Of a stretch of 64,000 nt of DNA, positions 44,881-53,384 are shown in pieces. Origin of the DNA: Archangium gephyra (lineage in GTDB: Bacteria; Myxococcota; Myxococcia; Myxococcales; Myxococcaceae); assembly GCA_003243425.1 (NCBI GenBank), contig QFQP01000016.1:62001-126000 (forward strand). The letters run 5' to 3'. Under the pieces are notes generated by a model. It made no database searches. It worked only from the letters and a program-made list of their open reading frames with translations, and had not been told where the DNA came from. A program made the position numbers and the translations under genes. The stretch's first letter is position 1. Every line of letters starts with the position of its first letter.

Positions 44881-45568
44881 CGGCTTTGGCGGCCGCGTCG
44901 AACTCGGCCTGCTCCCACAAATCGACACCGACGACGATCTGCTGATTGGCCGCCAGCGTGACGAAGATCTTTTCCCACTCGTCGGCGCTGACTTCCTTCG
45001 GGCCCGCTACCTCGACGCGCGGGCCCTTCTTCGGCGCCGCGGACTTGATCGACCTGGCGATGGCTTCGGTGGGCTTCACCGCGACCGCGCCTTCCACGAC
45101 GCGAACGATCGACGCCTTGCGGCCCTGGTTCTTGCCCTTGGCGGCCTTCACCAGCGCGTCAGCGTCGATGCGGAAGATCGTGCCGCGCACACCGGCCACC
45201 GCGCGCTCGGTCGACACCTCGAACTTGCCGCCGCCCAGCGCCTTCTTCACCTTCGTCCACAGCGAGCCGCCCTTGAGGAAGCCCGCGAAGCCCTTGCGCT
45301 CCTGCCCTTCGAACTCGGCCTGGGTGATCTCGAGCACCGAAGCAGGCGCGAGCATGATGACGCTGCCGTCGGTGAGCTCGAACTTCAGGTTGCCGGTCTT
45401 CACGGTGAGCGTGTCACCGAGTTCCACCGACGAGCCGACCTTGAGTGCTTCGGCGGCGCCGCCCTTCGGCGTGCGCGTGGCTTCACCTTCGAGCGCCGCG
45501 ATCTTTCCGACATCGGCGAAACACAGCGACGAGAGCAGCGAGACGGCGACGACGAGGAGCCGTTTCAT
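44846..45568 (-). CDS. FecR-domain protein
   Basis: 240 residues from ATG 45568 with a signal peptide (MKRLLVVAVSLLSSLCFA). The FecR-type beta domain covers about 20-150 (VGSSVELGDTLTVKTGNLKFELTDGSVIMLAPASVLEI and VSTERAVAGVRGTIFRID), which in this form is a stand-alone periplasmic domain, not an anti-sigma regulator since no TM or cytoplasmic part exists. It overlaps the PEGA lipoprotein gene by ATGA. C-terminal about 90 residues are unassigned. Confidence 0.88.
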   Translation of the reverse strand: MKRLLVVAVSLLSSLCFADVGKIAALEGEATRTPKGGAAEALKVGSSVELGDTLTVKTGNLKFELTDGSVIMLAPASVLEITQAEFEGQERKGFAGFLKGGSLWTKVKKALGGGKFEVSTERAVAGVRGTIFRIDADALVKAAKGKNQGRKASIVRVVEGAVAVKPTEAIARSIKSAAPKKGPRVEVAGPKEVSADEWEKIFVTLAANQQIVVGVDLWEQAEFDAAAKADAFSKWIEKNQ

Positions 45569-45903
45569 GGCGTCCCTCCAGTTGAGATGAGCGTGACGTT
45601 CATCACCACGCGCGTTCCATCGGTTTCGAGAATCGACTCCCACGGCAGATAGCCGCGCTTCTTCACCTGAACGCGCCGAGGACCTCTGGGCATCGAGAGC
45701 CCCTTTGGTTCGCCCGCGAAGTCTTCACACGTGCCCTGGGGCACACCTTCGAGCGAGACCTCGGCGTCGGCCGGCACACAGTGGAGAATCAGCTCGCTCT
45801 TGGTGGTGATGCGCGCAGGCGGCAGCTTGTGTGCGCTCAGGTCGAGCGGCTTGACCGTCTGGGCACAAGCGCTCAACGCGAGCGCCCAGACAGCGCGCTT
45901 CAC
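45565..45903 (-). CDS. PEGA-domain lipoprotein
   Basis: 112 residues with a lipobox (WALALSAC). The rest is a single PEGA-like beta domain (LILHCVPADAEVSLEGVPQGTCEDF...PRGPRRVQVKKRGYLPWE), the type that binds peptidoglycan or partners. It overlaps both the FlgT-like gene before and the FecR gene after by ATGA, so the three are tightly coupled. Confidence 0.85.
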   Translation of the reverse strand: MKRAVWALALSACAQTVKPLDLSAHKLPPARITTKSELILHCVPADAEVSLEGVPQGTCEDFAGEPKGLSMPRGPRRVQVKKRGYLPWESILETDGTRVVMNVTLISTGGTP

Positions 45904-47072
45904 TTGCCGACCTGAAGCTCCAGCGTGTTGCCGCTGACGGACACCACGTTGAGCTTCTTCTTCTTGAAGGTGGCGGTCTCGACCTGCTCGGCAAAGTCAG
46001 AAGTCGAGCCCAGGAAGGTCACGCGGTAGGCGGCCTTGCCGTTGGCGAAGCTGTCCTGCGTGGCGTCCTTGATGCCCTTGATGGCTTCGATGGACTTCTT
46101 GAAGTCCTTCGCGGCGCCGAAGCTGTCGAGGCCCGACACGCTGACGTTGATCTTCTTGCCGTTGACCGACTGATCACGGAAGTGCTCGAGGATCGCCTTG
46201 CGAACCGGGGTGACGATCTCGTCCTTGCGGTTGCGAATGGCGTCGAACGCGGTGCGCTCGTACGAGATGGTCGGCGAGCTGCCCGGCGTCTGCTTGAACA
46301 TCAGCTTGCCGTTGACCTTGGTGATCTGCTCGTCACTGTCTGTGGCGGCGAGCGCGAGGTCGTACTCACCCGAGATGAGGTACAGCGTCGACCCGTTCAC
46401 GACCGAGTTCTGCGCGTTCTCTTCGTGGCGAATGGCGGCCTTGCCGTAGAGCACGTAGTTGGCCTTCGAGAGATCGGCGATCTCCTTGAGTTCGGTGGCG
46501 CCGAGCGTGACGGCACCTTCGAGCTTCAACTTCTTGTTGATGGCCTGTGCGTCCTTGATGTCCCAGCCGTCGGCCTTGAGCGACTCGGTGAGCACCGTGG
46601 CCATGCTCTCGGAGTTGATGATCGCCTTCTGGCCGAGCGGAATCGTCTGCTCCTGCACGACGATGACGATCGACGGGCGGCCCATGCGCTTGACGAGGTC
46701 GCGCGCGGCGGTGATGTCCTTGTCGAGGTTCTCGGTGATGACGTCGGCCTTCACCTTCACCGTCAGGATGCCGTTGGGCTCGAGCTTCTTGTCGACCACG
46801 TCGAACTTCTTCACGTAGCCCGACGTGTTCGCGAACACCTGATCGCGCACGAGCTGGTTGTTCACCACCGTGGTGTCGGCATCGATGCGAACGCCGGCGG
46901 CCTGCTCGATGGCCGAGCGCAACGCCTGATTCTTCGCCTCTTCGAAGGCCTTCGCCTCGTCCTTGTTCACCACCGCGGCCTGGCCGACACCGTCTTTGGT
47001 GACCACGTTGGCCTGCGCGAACGCGACGAACGCGGTGAGCACCACGGCTGCTGAGAATTTGAGCGGGTTCAT
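45900..47072 (-). CDS. FlgT-like (flagellar assembly T) protein
   Basis: 390 residues with a signal peptide (MNPLKFSAAVVLTAFVAFAQA). The N-terminal block (EEAKNQALRSAIEQAAGVRIDADT...VRDQVFANTSGYVKKFDVV) matches the FlgT N-terminal domain of the Vibrio H-ring; a TolB-N-like middle (SIVIVVQEQTIPLGQ, SKANYVLYGKAAIRH) and a repeated C-terminal fold (KKINVSVSGLDSFGAAKDFKKSIEA) follow. Myxobacteria have no flagella, so it has some other envelope role. It overlaps the PEGA gene and follows the FlgP-like gene by 14 bp. Confidence 0.8.
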   Translation of the reverse strand: MNPLKFSAAVVLTAFVAFAQANVVTKDGVGQAAVVNKDEAKAFEEAKNQALRSAIEQAAGVRIDADTTVVNNQLVRDQVFANTSGYVKKFDVVDKKLEPNGILTVKVKADVITENLDKDITAARDLVKRMGRPSIVIVVQEQTIPLGQKAIINSESMATVLTESLKADGWDIKDAQAINKKLKLEGAVTLGATELKEIADLSKANYVLYGKAAIRHEENAQNSVVNGSTLYLISGEYDLALAATDSDEQITKVNGKLMFKQTPGSSPTISYERTAFDAIRNRKDEIVTPVRKAILEHFRDQSVNGKKINVSVSGLDSFGAAKDFKKSIEAIKGIKDATQDSFANGKAAYRVTFLGSTSDFAEQVETATFKKKKLNVVSVSGNTLELQVGK

Positions 47073-47086
47073 GTGGGGGCGCGCTT

Positions 47087-47875
47087 TCAGTTGAGGACGA
47101 TGACGACTTTGCCGTCGGCCAGGAACGCGGTGTTCAGCGCGGCGAGCTTCTTGGCGTCTTCAGGCGCGAGTTGCAGATCGGCGCCCGAGACCTTCGCGGC
47201 CTTGAGCACGATCGGCTTCTCACCGGCCTTGAGCGACTTGTTGGCGTCTTCGAGTGATTGCACGTAGCTGGCGACCCCCGACTGCTTGCGCGCATCGGCC
47301 GAGAGCGAGTCGATGCTGTAGACGGCCTTGCCACCCTCATCGAGCAGGCGCGGCATCAGCGACGGGGTGACCTTGAGGCCGCGCGCGTCGATGACCAGCC
47401 CCGTGGCCGACTTGTCGCCATCGGGCTTACCGACCGCGAGCATCTGCGTGGTGTCGGGGTCGACGACGTCCGACAACAGCGCGAGAGGCACTTCGATCTC
47501 CACCTCGACGCCGCCGTCCGAGAAGTAGCGCCTGTTGACGATCTTGTAGCCGCGCACGAGGCCTTCGACGCGGGTGCGAACCTCGTCCTTCTCCATGAGG
47601 TCGCCCATCTTCTTCGTGCCGTCGACCGAGACGCCCTTGACCTGGCCCAGCAGGTTGCGGAGCGCGTCCGACAACGCCGCACGTTCGGCGCCGAGCCGCG
47701 CGTGCGCGGGCGTCTGGGCCTTCAGATCTGGAGCGCCCTGGCCCGTCGCGCGGACCACCTGACCTGCCCAGTTCACGCCGGGCTGCGCTTTCGGTTCAGC
47801 AGGTTTGGCGTCTTTGCCCTGAGCGGCGACGCTCAAGGACACACACGCCAGCACAGCGAGGATCAGCCGCTTCAT
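47087..47875 (-). CDS. FlgP/LPP20-like exported protein
   Basis: 262 residues from ATG 47875 with a signal peptide (LILAVLACVSLSVAAQG). The LPP20/FlgP-like fold shows as NWAGQVVRATGQGAP, ARLGAERAALSDALRNLLGQVKGVSVDG, YKIVNRRYFSDGGVEVEIEVPL. The second half holds VVDPDTTQM and a beta domain like that of secreted LPP20-type proteins. It heads the FlgP-FlgT-PEGA-FecR-unknown cluster. There is no lipobox, so it is presumably periplasmic. Confidence 0.78.
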   Translation of the reverse strand: MKRLILAVLACVSLSVAAQGKDAKPAEPKAQPGVNWAGQVVRATGQGAPDLKAQTPAHARLGAERAALSDALRNLLGQVKGVSVDGTKKMGDLMEKDEVRTRVEGLVRGYKIVNRRYFSDGGVEVEIEVPLALLSDVVDPDTTQMLAVGKPDGDKSATGLVIDARGLKVTPSLMPRLLDEGGKAVYSIDSLSADARKQSGVASYVQSLEDANKSLKAGEKPIVLKAAKVSGADLQLAPEDAKKLAALNTAFLADGKVVIVLN

Positions 47876-47948
47876 GGGAAAGCCCCCGGGCAAGAAAGAA
47901 AGTCCGCGGAGCAATCTACGGTCGACGGTCCTCGACCTTCAACACCGT

Positions 47949-48284
47949 TTACTGAGCGTCGGTGCGCGTGCAGAACTGATCGATGAGGCGGCGGTGACGC
48001 TCGGTGAGGAGCGTGAAACGCACACCGCTTCCCTCCTCGCGGTTGTCCAGATCGGCCCACTCACGAACGATTTCACCTTCGGCGTAGATGACCTCTTCCG
48101 AACCGGGCAGCTGGAACTGCAGGCCGACACGCTTGCCAGCCTGATCAGGCTCGATCAGGTGCGCCAGCCCCACACCTTCGCGCGAAATATCGGACGTACG
48201 CGCCATGTACGGCACGCCCGCCACGTACTTGTTCAGGTAGATGTCCAGGTTCACGCGGTTCTGGTTTCGCTTGTTGTTCGCCAT
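47949..48284 (-). CDS. PilZ-domain protein
   Basis: 111 residues from ATG 48284; the longer open frame lies in the upstream intergenic region. It carries RNQNR near the N-terminus (an RxxxR-type motif) and DISREGVGL (D/N-x-S-x-x-G), the two c-di-GMP-binding motifs, followed by the beta barrel (GLQFQLPGSEEVIYAEGEIVRE). Likely a c-di-GMP effector. It stands 74 bp before the FlgP-like gene on the same strand. Confidence 0.88.
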   Translation of the reverse strand: MANNKRNQNRVNLDIYLNKYVAGVPYMARTSDISREGVGLAHLIEPDQAGKRVGLQFQLPGSEEVIYAEGEIVREWADLDNREEGSGVRFTLLTERHRRLIDQFCTRTDAQ

Positions 48285-48369
48285 GGGCTGATCGCTCCGA
48301 TTCGTTTTGAAAGCTGCTGCGTGGCTGCAGCGAGCTGTTGCAAAGCGTACGGAGCTGTGGCGACCCGTC

Positions 48370-48387
48370 AAAAAAAGGCGCCGCGCC
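48370..48387 (-). terminator. Compact terminator after the M16 pair
   Basis: GGCG-CGG-CGCC mini-hairpin (4-bp stem, 48377-48387) and then seven Ts on the minus strand, directly after the M16 stop at 48389. It separates the M16 operon from the PilZ gene. Confidence 0.5.
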
Positions 48388-48388
48388 G

Positions 48389-49855
48389 TCAGCGAAATTG
48401 CTCGACGTCGTTGATCGTGCTCACCGGGCCAAAGCGCGAGAGGTCGCCGAGTTTCCCGGGCGGACCGACGACGATGATCTGCAGACCATCATCGAGCTGC
48501 GCAGACGACTTCGAGAGCGCGTCCACCGTCACCGACGAGATCTTCTGGCGCCACGTCGAGAGGTAGTCAGGCGGGTAGTCGTACAGATCGAGCTGCGCGC
48601 GTTCGAAGGCGATCTTCGCGGCGCCATCGAAACGAAAGGCGAAGGTGTTGAGCGCGACGTCTTTGGCGGTGCGGAGCTCGGCCGCGGTCACCGCGTCGTT
48701 GGTGGAAACACCAGAGAGGATTCGCGTCGCCGCTTCGAGCGCCTCGCCGACCTGCTCTGGCCTGGTGTCGAAGCCGGCGGTGAACAGGCCGCTCGTGGGC
48801 CCGGGCCCGACTGACGAATACGCCGAGTACGCGAGGCCCTTCTCGTCTCGTATTTCTCGGTACAGCCGCCCCACTCCGAACGTTCCCAGCACGGTGTTGG
48901 CGAGCCGCAGCGGGTATTCGAGTTCGCTCCGCCGCGCGTACCCGAAGGTGCCGATGCGGACCTTGGCCTGCGCGATCGTTCGCGGAACGACGATCACGCG
49001 ACGTTGAAGCGGTTTCTCGGGCCCCCAGTTGCGAACGGCGGCGGTGCCACCCTTCCAACTCGCGAAGTGCTGCTCGAGCAGCTTCTGCAGGGCCGTGGCG
49101 TCGAAATCGCCGGTGATGATGAGCCGTGTGCTCGACGCGCCCCAGGTCGCAGCGTGGAACTTCTTCACGTCGCCCAGGGTCACCGCTTTCACCGTGCGCT
49201 CGACGGCCTCGCGACCGAGCAACGAATCGGGCCCGAACACCGCCTTGCTCAGGGCGCGTGACGCCACGGAATCAGGCCGGTCTTCCCGACGTCGCAGCAC
49301 CTCGAGCAGCCGCCCACGGGCGATCTCGAACCGCTTCTCGTCGAACCGTGGCCGCTGGAGCACGTCCGCGAACACCGGCAGCAGGGTCTGCAGATCGGCC
49401 GAGCGTATCGAGAGCTGAACGGTCGACGATTCGTCGCCGGTGCCGGCGCTCAAGTCGGCCGCGTGGAACGAGAGGAACTCCTCGAGTTCTTGTGGCGACT
49501 TCGAGCCTGCGCCCCCAGTCGTCAGCACCGACGACATGATCGACGTGAGGCCGAGCTTGTCTGCAGGCTCGTCGACGGCGCCGGAGTTGACGAGCGCGCG
49601 CAGCAAGACCAGCGGCGTGGTGTGATCTTCCAGCAGGTAGACCTGAAGGCCATTCGCGAGCGTGATGATGCGCGGTTCACGAAGCGCGAACTCGAGCGGT
49701 GGCGCAGCGATGGTGGTCGGGTCCACGTCGAGCGCGCTGGGCAGCTGTCTGGCAGCGGTGCGCGTCGGCTCGGCAATCAACGGCTCCTGCGGGCGCGTGA
49801 CGATCGCGGCGGGGGCACACGCGGTCAGCAACGAGGCAACCAGCAACCGCTTCAC
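48389..49855 (-). CDS. M16-family peptidase-like lipoprotein, non-catalytic subunit
   Basis: 488 residues from GTG 49855 (GTGA overlap with the catalytic subunit), lipobox LLTAC. Fold is M16: ALREPRIITLANGLQVYLLEDHTTPLVLLRALVNSGAVDEP, and the RxY-type C-domain with GLAYSAYSSVGPGPTSGLF. The HxxEH zinc motif is missing (LTSIMSSVLTTG in its place), so this is the inactive partner of a heterodimeric M16B peptidase. Outer-membrane attached, in the periplasm. Confidence 0.9.
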   Translation of the reverse strand: MKRLLVASLLTACAPAAIVTRPQEPLIAEPTRTAARQLPSALDVDPTTIAAPPLEFALREPRIITLANGLQVYLLEDHTTPLVLLRALVNSGAVDEPADKLGLTSIMSSVLTTGGAGSKSPQELEEFLSFHAADLSAGTGDESSTVQLSIRSADLQTLLPVFADVLQRPRFDEKRFEIARGRLLEVLRRREDRPDSVASRALSKAVFGPDSLLGREAVERTVKAVTLGDVKKFHAATWGASSTRLIITGDFDATALQKLLEQHFASWKGGTAAVRNWGPEKPLQRRVIVVPRTIAQAKVRIGTFGYARRSELEYPLRLANTVLGTFGVGRLYREIRDEKGLAYSAYSSVGPGPTSGLFTAGFDTRPEQVGEALEAATRILSGVSTNDAVTAAELRTAKDVALNTFAFRFDGAAKIAFERAQLDLYDYPPDYLSTWRQKISSVTVDALSKSSAQLDDGLQIIVVGPPGKLGDLSRFGPVSTINDVEQFR

Positions 49856-51306
49856 GGCCGCACCATCGTGACCACCACGGAGTTCTCCTTCACGAAGTAC
49901 TTCCTGGCCGCGCCCTGCACTTCGGCCGCGGTGATGCCGTCGATCTCTTTGGGCAGGTCGATCACGTATCGCCACGTGCCGAGAATGGTCTGCGCACGAG
50001 ACAGCGCGCTGGCGAGCCCGGAGTTGGAGTCGATGGCCCTCGCGAGATCGGCGGACACCCGGTTGCGAACCTTCTGCAGCTCACGATCGCTGGGACCCTC
50101 GGTGGCGAGCTTCGTGAGCTCTTCCATCACCGCGGCTTCGAGCTTCTCGAAGGGAACACCAGCGATCGGCGTGACGGCGATGATGAACAGGTTGTCGAGC
50201 CGAATGCCGGGGCCGGTGAAGACGCCGACGCTCTGCGCGAGACGGTCATCGAACACCAATCGCTTCTGGAGACGCCCGGTGGTGCCGTCGCTCAGCAAGA
50301 CGTCCATCACGTCGAAGATCGCGTCGTCGTGCGCCGGCGGCGCGGGCTTGTGAAACGCGAAATAGATTCGCGGCGCCGCGTCGAACGTGAGCTGACTGCG
50401 TCGCTGCGCGCGGGAGGGCGGCTCGGTGAACACGGGCCCCGAGGGCCGCGGCGCGAGCGGGAGCGCACCGAACGTCTTCTCGAGCAACCGCTTCACTTCG
50501 TCGACCTTCACGTCACCGACGATGCAACCCACCGCGTTCGAAGCGACGTAGTGACGGTCGAAGAACTGCCGCGCCTCCGCCTGCTTCATCGCCGCGAGAT
50601 CTCCCGCGTAGCCGACCGTCGGCCAGCGGTACGGGCTGGACACGAACGCGAGCTGCATCAACTCCTCGTACATCGCGCCTGAGGGGTTGGTCTCGATGCT
50701 GCGCAGCCGCTCTTCCTGCACGACCGAGCGCTCCGTGTAGAAATCGCGAAGCAGCGGCGCCGCGAAACGCTGCGCTTCCACGGTGAGCCACAGCTCCAAC
50801 CGGTTCTTCGGGAGGCTCACGAAGTACGACGTCATGTCCTTGTCGGTGGTCGCGTTGAGCCCGACGCCGCCGTTCTCCTGGTACAGCCGCGCCAACGCGT
50901 TCTCGTCGAACAGCGCTCCGTGCTGCTTCTGCAGCGCGGCGAGTTCCTTCGCGAGCGCGTCGTCTCGTTTTCCCTGGCGAGAGAGCTCGGCGAGGCGGTC
51001 GCCGATGGTCTCGATCTTCTGGAGCAACACCTGTTCGGCCGCCCAGTCTTTCGCGCCGAGCCGAGGCGTGCCCTTGAACGCCATGTGCTCGAACAGGTGC
51101 GCGAGCCCGGTCTGGCCGGACACTTCATCGGCACCGCCGACCCGCACCCGAACGAACCCCGTGAACACCGGCGCGTCGGGGCGCTCGACGACGAGCCACG
51201 TCATGCCGTTGGGCAGCGCGACTTCGTGAACCGAATCAGCGAGCGACGTGTCCGCTGCGAACGCTGCCGTGGAGACGACGAGACAGGCCAACCACCAACG
51301 CGTCAT
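49852..51306 (-). CDS. M16-family zinc peptidase, catalytic subunit
   Basis: 484 residues from ATG 51306, with a signal peptide (WWLACLVVSTAAFA). The inverted zinc motif HLFEH (H70, E73, H74) and the distal Glu in the SVVQEERLRSIE helix identify the active M16 subunit. The start sits within the ATGA overlap with the kinase gene, and the end overlaps the inactive subunit by GTGA, so the pair would be made together. Substrates are likely periplasmic peptides. Confidence 0.93.
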   Translation of the reverse strand: MTRWWLACLVVSTAAFAADTSLADSVHEVALPNGMTWLVVERPDAPVFTGFVRVRVGGADEVSGQTGLAHLFEHMAFKGTPRLGAKDWAAEQVLLQKIETIGDRLAELSRQGKRDDALAKELAALQKQHGALFDENALARLYQENGGVGLNATTDKDMTSYFVSLPKNRLELWLTVEAQRFAAPLLRDFYTERSVVQEERLRSIETNPSGAMYEELMQLAFVSSPYRWPTVGYAGDLAAMKQAEARQFFDRHYVASNAVGCIVGDVKVDEVKRLLEKTFGALPLAPRPSGPVFTEPPSRAQRRSQLTFDAAPRIYFAFHKPAPPAHDDAIFDVMDVLLSDGTTGRLQKRLVFDDRLAQSVGVFTGPGIRLDNLFIIAVTPIAGVPFEKLEAAVMEELTKLATEGPSDRELQKVRNRVSADLARAIDSNSGLASALSRAQTILGTWRYVIDLPKEIDGITAAEVQGAARKYFVKENSVVVTMVRP

Positions 51307-53372
51307 TCGCACTTCACTTTCACGACTACGAGACGGTCCGACGAAGGAATGGTCGCGGTGAGCGAACTGGGCGCCTGCTGCTTCTGGCCCTTCTTCTTCG
51401 GGCAGCTGAACTTCACGACCAGATCACCGGGCAACGAATCGAAGATCTGTTCGGCGAGCAGCGGCTTGTCGCCGAGCCACAGCGCGGTGCCCTTTGGCGC
51501 CTGAACCTGAACCTTCACCAGGCCCGGCGTTCTCACTTCGTCGCGCACCTTCGGCTCGGCGGTCACGGGGCGCGGCAACGTCTCGTCGGGCGCGCGGTTG
51601 GACCACAGCAACGCGCCCACGAGCACCGCGACGATCGCCAGGGCGACGCCGAAGATCGCGATGAACACCCGCGAGCTGGTGTCGGGGCGATCGCGCATCG
51701 CTTGATCGACGGTCTCGACGTAGTCGTCAGGGTCTATCTTCGGCGGCTTTCGCTGCGGAGGCGCCGACAACACGTCGCGCTTTCGCGGAGGCGCGCGCGT
51801 CGACGGCGCGACGGGTTCGAGCTCGCCGTACGACTGATCGTGAACCTCGTCGAGCAACGCGCCGATCGTCGCTTCGCCGGCCGACACCACCGACACTTCG
51901 GGTATCGAGTCGTACGAGGGCAACGGCGGTGGCGGCTTGCTGATCGCGGCGCGAATGCGCTGCGGAGCGGCGGGCGGCGACGGTGGGGCAAGGCGTGTCA
52001 GCTGCGGCGCAGAGTCGCCCTGCCACGTGGGCATCAGCGGCGTGAAGACCTCACCCACCTCGAGATCACGTTCCCCGGCCATCGAGACCGACGTCGGTTC
52101 GATCGGGCCGCCGATCTCCGCGGTCGACTCGAAGTCGCGCTTGAGTGGAGTGCGCGCCAGGGCTTCACGCGGCATCGGCGCGGTGACCTCGGGTTCCCAC
52201 GGGTTCGACGGAGCAGCCGCAGCGCGAACCCGCGGACGATCGGAGCGCGTCGGACCTTCGCTGTTCTCGAGCTCGCCGGTTTCACGACGGCCTTCGGGGA
52301 CCGGCGGGCCGGGCCGAATCGGTGCGAGCGCCGGTCGGGTGCGCTCGTCCGTCGCGGGAGCGGGCCGCCGGTCGCGCTGCGTGCTGGTGTCGGTGCGCGT
52401 GTCGCTGCGCGCGTTCTCGGGGATGAAGATCCCGGTGCGCTCGCTGTCGTCGCCGAACATCGACCACACGTAGTGACTGGCGTCGTCGCGACTGGTGGGC
52501 GCCTCGTCGCGCATGAACCGCTCGAGCGCCGCGCTGATCTCGGCCGCTGACTGGTAGCGCCGCGAACGCTCCTTCACCAGACACTTGAGGATGACCTTCT
52601 CGAGCGCCGGCGGGAACCCTTTGCGGATCTTCGTCGGAGGCTCCGGGTCCTCCATGCGGATCGCGTAGATCACCGCTTCGGTCGACGTTCGGTAGAACGG
52701 GCTCTGCCCCGTCGTCAGCTCGTAGAGCATGGTCCCGAGCGAAAACAGGTCCATGCGGTGATCGAGTGGATCGGTCGTGAGCTGCTCGGGCGCCAGATAG
52801 AGGAACTTGCCCTTGATGACACCGGGCTTGCTGCGGCTCATCCACGCGGTGGCCTTCGCGATGCCGAAGTCGACCAGCTTCACCTCACCGCGGAAGCTGA
52901 CCATCACGTTCTGCGGGCTCACGTCGCGGTGAATGATGCCGAGCTGCTGACCACTCGCGTCGCGCGCGGAATGCGCGTGCTGCAGCCCTTCACACAGGCG
53001 CGCCACGAACCACGCAGCGATGCCCGGAGGCACGACGCCACCGCGCTCCTGCTCCTTCTGGAGAATGCGGCGCAGATCGATGCCGTCGACCCACTCCATG
53101 GCGATGAAGGTCGAGCCCTCGAGGTGCCCCAGTTCGTACAGCTCGACGATGCTGGGGTGATGAAGCGACGCGGCGATGCGCGCTTCGTCGAGGAACATGC
53201 GGACGAACTCACCCTCTTCCGCGAGGTACGGAAGAATGCGCTTGAGAACGACGAGCCGGTCCTTCTTCGTGTCCTTGGCGAGAAAGAGCTCCGCCATGCC
53301 GCCCACGGCGAGCCGCTTGAGCAGCAGGTACGAGCCGAAGGGAATCGCGCTCTGGGGGCCAGACGTCGAGAT
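51303..53372 (-). CDS. Ser/Thr protein kinase with apparent AUC start codon
   Basis: 689 residues if translation begins at ATC 53372. Without that start the frame from the first canonical start (GTG 53306) lacks the first beta strand of the kinase. From the ATC the protein reads STSGPQSAIPFGSYLLLKRLAVGGMAELF, a complete kinase N-terminus, and the ATC has GGAG 7 nt upstream. Catalytic features: VVLKRIL lysine, HRDVSPQN, DFG in KLVDFGIAKA, YLAPEQL. A Pro-rich disordered linker (about 290-590) with many Arg/Pro/Glu residues precedes one TM segment (VFIAIFGVALAIVAVLVGALL) and a short C-terminal domain. It follows the dehydrogenase gene by 12 bp and overlaps the M16 gene. Confidence 0.85.
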   Translation of the reverse strand: MSTSGPQSAIPFGSYLLLKRLAVGGMAELFLAKDTKKDRLVVLKRILPYLAEEGEFVRMFLDEARIAASLHHPSIVELYELGHLEGSTFIAMEWVDGIDLRRILQKEQERGGVVPPGIAAWFVARLCEGLQHAHSARDASGQQLGIIHRDVSPQNVMVSFRGEVKLVDFGIAKATAWMSRSKPGVIKGKFLYLAPEQLTTDPLDHRMDLFSLGTMLYELTTGQSPFYRTSTEAVIYAIRMEDPEPPTKIRKGFPPALEKVILKCLVKERSRRYQSAAEISAALERFMRDEAPTSRDDASHYVWSMFGDDSERTGIFIPENARSDTRTDTSTQRDRRPAPATDERTRPALAPIRPGPPVPEGRRETGELENSEGPTRSDRPRVRAAAAPSNPWEPEVTAPMPREALARTPLKRDFESTAEIGGPIEPTSVSMAGERDLEVGEVFTPLMPTWQGDSAPQLTRLAPPSPPAAPQRIRAAISKPPPPLPSYDSIPEVSVVSAGEATIGALLDEVHDQSYGELEPVAPSTRAPPRKRDVLSAPPQRKPPKIDPDDYVETVDQAMRDRPDTSSRVFIAIFGVALAIVAVLVGALLWSNRAPDETLPRPVTAEPKVRDEVRTPGLVKVQVQAPKGTALWLGDKPLLAEQIFDSLPGDLVVKFSCPKKKGQKQQAPSSLTATIPSSDRLVVVKVKCE

Positions 53373-53384
53373 GGGGCAGCTCCG

